A stretch of 64,000 nucleotides of DNA from Nocardiopsis sp. YSL2. GTDB taxonomy: Bacteria > Actinomycetota > Actinomycetes > Streptosporangiales > Streptosporangiaceae. The translations under genes and the position numbers were made by a program. The DNA lies in assembly GCF_030555055.1 (NCBI RefSeq), contig NZ_JAMOAO010000001.1, forward strand, positions 4,588,001 through 4,652,000, given 5' to 3'. The notes below the pieces were generated by a model. The model was not told where the DNA came from, ran no database searches, and worked only from the letters and a program-made list of their open reading frames with translations. Position 1 is the stretch's first letter. Each line of letters opens with the position of its first letter. Of the stretch, positions 61,814 to 64,000 are shown one piece after another.

Positions 61814-61928
61814 GGTCACGAGTACCAGCGCTAAGCCCCGGCTAGCTGGTCGGCAACCCTCCATCCGCGGTGGGGTGCCCCGGGTGAGGACCAGGTCCCG
61901 ACACGACCGTGTCAGACAAGCGCGGACC
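61814..61928 (+). ncRNA. SAM-IV riboswitch
   Basis: The sequence follows the SAM-IV consensus throughout. GGTCACGAGTACCAGCGCTA is followed by AGCCCCGGCTAGCTGGTCGG, CAACCCTCC, CCGCGGTGGGGTGCCCCGGG and GTGAGGACC. P1 is GGTC (61814-61817) with GACC (61889-61892). The 3' stem GGTCC/GGACC (61894-61898, 61924-61928) encloses ACACG/CGTGT. The terminal GCGCGGACC can form the expected pseudoknot with CCGCGG (61865-61870). This class is confined to actinobacteria and binds S-adenosylmethionine. Confidence 0.95.
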
Positions 61929-61948
61929 CCTGAGGCGTTGCCGTTCCC

Positions 61949-61987
61949 GGCACCCCTGTGGGTCCCATGACCCACAGAAGAGGTGCC
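61949..61987 (+). promoter_or_regulatory. Ribosome-site-sequestering hairpin after the SAM-IV aptamer
   Basis: An inner stem CTGTGGGTC/GACCCACAG with CCAT loop and outer arms GGCACC/GGTGCC enclose AGAGG, the only ribosome site for ATG 61990. This makes a translational off-switch the likely expression platform. Confidence 0.72.
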
Positions 61988-61989
61988 CC

Positions 61990-63345
61990 ATGACCGCCGT
62001 CAGCCCTACCCAGGCCGCGCCCGCCGCCCGTACCGCCCCGACCGCGCACGAGTGCACGATCGTCGCCGCCGAGGGCGGTGTCCCGCTGGTCACCGGTGAG
62101 CGTGTGGAGTACGCGAACTTCGACTACGCGGCCAGTGCCCCGTGCCTGACCCCCGTCGCCGACGCGCTGGCCGCGGCCCTGCCCTACTACGCCAGCGTGC
62201 ACCGCGGCGCGGGCCACCACTCACAGGTGAGCACCGACGCCTACGAGCGGGCCCGGCGCAGCGTGGCGCGCTTCCTGGGCGTGCGGACCGAGCCCGCGGA
62301 CGCGGTGGTGTTCGTGCGCGGCACCACCGACGCGCTCAACCTGCTGGCGCGGTCGGTACCCGAGGGCTGCACCGTGGTGGTGTTCGAATCCGAGCACCAC
62401 GCGAGCCTGCTGCCCTGGGAGCACCCCGCCTCCCGCGCCGGCCGGGTCGAGCGCCTGCCGCTGCCGGCCTCGCCGGAGGAGGCGGTCGAGGCCGCCCGCA
62501 CGGCACTGCGCGCGGCCCCCGAGGGGCCCGCCCTGCTGTGCGTGACCGCCGCGTCCAACGTCACCGGCGAGATCTGGCCGGTGGAGGAGCTGGTGGCGGT
62601 CGCGCACGCCGAGGGCGCCCGGGTGGTGGTCGACGCCGCGCAGTACGTGCCGCACCTGCCGTTCAGCCTCACGGCGACGGGCGCCGACTACGTGGCCCTG
62701 TCCGCGCACAAGCTCTACGCGCCGTTCGGATCCGGGGTGCTGGCCGGGCGCGCCGACTGGCTGCGCGCGGCCACGCCGTACCTGTCCGGCGGTGGTGCGA
62801 CCCAACTGGTGACCGAGCACGACGTGGTGTGGAACGACCTGCCCGCGCGGCACGAGGCGGGCAGCCCGAACGTGCTGGGCGCGGTCGCCCTGGCCGCCGC
62901 GTGCGAGACCTTCACCCCCGCCGCCCAGGAGCTGCTGCACATCCGGGAGTCGGCGCTGCTGGAGCGGCTGCGCGCGGGACTGGCGGAGATCGGGGGCGTG
63001 CGCGAGCTGGCGCTGTGGGGCGAGGGGCACCCGCGCGTGGGCATCGTGTCCTTCACCGTGGACGGCCTGCCCGCCGACCTGCTGGCCGCGGCGCTGTCGG
63101 CGGAGCACGGCATCGGCGTCCGCGACGGCCTGTTCTGCGCCCACCGGCTCACCCACGCCCTGCTGGACGGGGGGCACACGCAGGCGGTGCGGGCGAGCCT
63201 GGGCGTGGGCACCACCGTGGAGCACGTGGACCGGCTCGTCGGCGCGGTCGCCGACCTGGTCGCGCACGGGCCCCGGTGGGAGTACGCCGACGGCGACGGC
63301 CGCCTGGTCCCGACCCCGGATCCCCGCAACGTGCTGTCACTCTGA
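61990..63345 (+). CDS. Class V aminotransferase / cysteine-desulfurase-like PLP protein
   Basis: This is a 451-aa fold-I PLP enzyme of the class V group. Landmarks are EYANFDYAASAPCLTPVADA, the RGAGHHSQ segment, VVFVRGTTDALNLLARSV, EHHASLLPW, VTAASNVTGEIWPVEELVAV, VVVDAAQYVPHLPF (Asp for the pyridine N) and YVALSAHKLYAPFGSGVLAG with the PLP Lys. In the C-terminal domain a Cys in GLFCAHRLTH sits near the place of the reactive Cys of desulfurases. ATG 61990 is set by AGAGG. The SAM-IV riboswitch upstream places it in methionine/cysteine sulfur metabolism; the exact reaction is unknown. Confidence 0.88.
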   Translation: MTAVSPTQAAPAARTAPTAHECTIVAAEGGVPLVTGERVEYANFDYAASAPCLTPVADALAAALPYYASVHRGAGHHSQVSTDAYERARRSVARFLGVRTEPADAVVFVRGTTDALNLLARSVPEGCTVVVFESEHHASLLPWEHPASRAGRVERLPLPASPEEAVEAARTALRAAPEGPALLCVTAASNVTGEIWPVEELVAVAHAEGARVVVDAAQYVPHLPFSLTATGADYVALSAHKLYAPFGSGVLAGRADWLRAATPYLSGGGATQLVTEHDVVWNDLPARHEAGSPNVLGAVALAAACETFTPAAQELLHIRESALLERLRAGLAEIGGVRELALWGEGHPRVGIVSFTVDGLPADLLAAALSAEHGIGVRDGLFCAHRLTHALLDGGHTQAVRASLGVGTTVEHVDRLVGAVADLVAHGPRWEYADGDGRLVPTPDPRNVLSL

Positions 63346-63591
63346 CCGAGCCCCCACGGCCTCGAAGGTCGCGGTGCCAGGCCCGATCCGGGAGCACACG
63401 AACCTCTTGTGCCCCAGAGGGCTACAAACGGCGAAATGGGTCGCATAACACTCGGGGGTGTGTGAGGGATCACGTTCCCAGGCGGTACGATCGGGGCCCT
63501 GACGGCAAGGCGCGATGCCCCGGGGCCCGATCGGTCCGCGCGGGAGGACCGCTCTGCCTCCCGCGAGCGAACCGGCTGGGGGAGCGAGTAC

Positions 63592-64000
63592 GTGACGGAT
63601 GTCCGGGGGCCGAAACCGGGCCGTACGACGGCCGCCTGCCAGCCACCTGCGCAGATTCCTCCTCAGGTCTCGCGCGTCGTGAGCATCGGGGCCCGTGCGC
63701 GACCTCCCGAACCCGCCGTCTCCGAGGAGACGCGCCTGCACCAGGCCTTCCTGGGCCGGGTGATCGACTTCCTCTGCGCCGACACGGGCGTCACCCAGTT
63801 CATCGACTGGGGGTGTCCGGTCCCCGGCACCGCCGAGCGCGTGCGCGCCGCCCGGGCCGACGCCCGGTTCGTCCACGTGGCACCGCAGGGCGCGGCCGGG
63901 ATGCTGTCCTCGTCCGACACCGCCGTGATCACCGGGGACGGCTCCGGCGACGGTGCGCTCACGCGGCGCCTCACCACCTCCGGGCTCGTCGACTTCGACG
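63592..64000 (+). CDS. SAM-dependent methyltransferase-like protein (3' end outside window)
   Basis: There are 136 visible codons, open to the window end. The layout resembles the actinobacterial S-adenosyl methyltransferase family PF04672: RLHQAFLGRVIDFLCADTGV, TQFIDWGCPVPGTAERVRAA and RADARFVHVAPQG. In typical members the motif is FLDIGTGLPT followed by VVYVDxDP. Here the glycine loop (DWGCPVPGT) and the acidic strand end (VHVAPQ) are altered, which may weaken SAM binding. GTG 63592 follows GGGGAG. The 246-bp gap after the aminotransferase has no visible gene. Assignment is moderate because the C-terminal half is missing. Confidence 0.6.
   Translation, partial: MTDVRGPKPGRTTAACQPPAQIPPQVSRVVSIGARARPPEPAVSEETRLHQAFLGRVIDFLCADTGVTQFIDWGCPVPGTAERVRAARADARFVHVAPQGAAGMLSSSDTAVITGDGSGDGALTRRLTTSGLVDFD

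Overview
The window is 64 kb of very GC-rich DNA with GTG, TTG and ATG starts, GTGA/ATGA stop-start overlaps and strong codon-position GC bias. It carries a phosphatidylinositol-mannoside gene block, a conservon (cvnABCD), a cobalamin riboswitch on metE and a SAM-IV riboswitch. Together these point to an actinobacterium. A Streptosporangiales/Nocardiopsis-like genome is my best guess, but it is inference only. I see no phage genes, insertion sequences, tRNA, rRNA or CRISPR arrays.

Layout. 1-3.2 kb: branched-chain 2-oxoacid dehydrogenase E1 genes divergent from an Lrp/AsnC regulator with an obvious palindromic operator, then a PhzF-family gene. 3.3-8.4 kb: NhaC-type antiporter, PucR regulator and a stand-alone lysA-like decarboxylase. 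8.4-13.7 kb: small unknown genes, an ABC-class ATPase, a PAC2 protein and pyrD. 13.8-17.0 kb: two tandem paralogous NodB deacetylases separated by a 36-bp perfect palindrome. 17.2-26 kb: methionine supply, with metE under a B12 riboswitch and metNIQ further on, around two secreted/membrane proteins. 26-28.7 kb: GH1 beta-glucosidase and its CebR-type repressor with an exact CebR box. 28.9-31.1 kb: a small CxxC protein, an FAH-like protein and an M15 peptidase. 31.6-36.8 kb: the conservon. 36.9-45.6 kb: DUF885 peptidase, then HIT-pgsA-patA-pimA-(LemA-like)-pdxS-pdxT-yebC. 51.4-58 kb: ruvCAB-yajC-apt-rel. 58-64 kb: a deazaflavin-type reductase, a glutarate-to-crotonyl-CoA operon, the SAM-IV-controlled class V aminotransferase and a truncated methyltransferase.

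The conserved actinobacterial order yebC-ruvCAB-yajC-secD-secF-apt-rel differs here in two ways. A 5.5-kb block (45.6-51.2 kb) sits between yebC and ruvC, and secD/secF are absent between yajC and apt. The inserted block holds a four-gene operon transcribed away from ruvC: an NrtR-like regulator with an eroded Nudix box, a J-domain/pseudokinase fusion, a von Willebrand A protein, and a full-length but active-site-altered adenylosuccinate-synthetase homologue. This is the best candidate for an undescribed system.

Regulation is unusually legible. Both riboswitches are followed by hairpins that bury the Shine-Dalgarno sequence, so both probably act on translation. Strong bidirectional hairpin terminators separate most convergent units.
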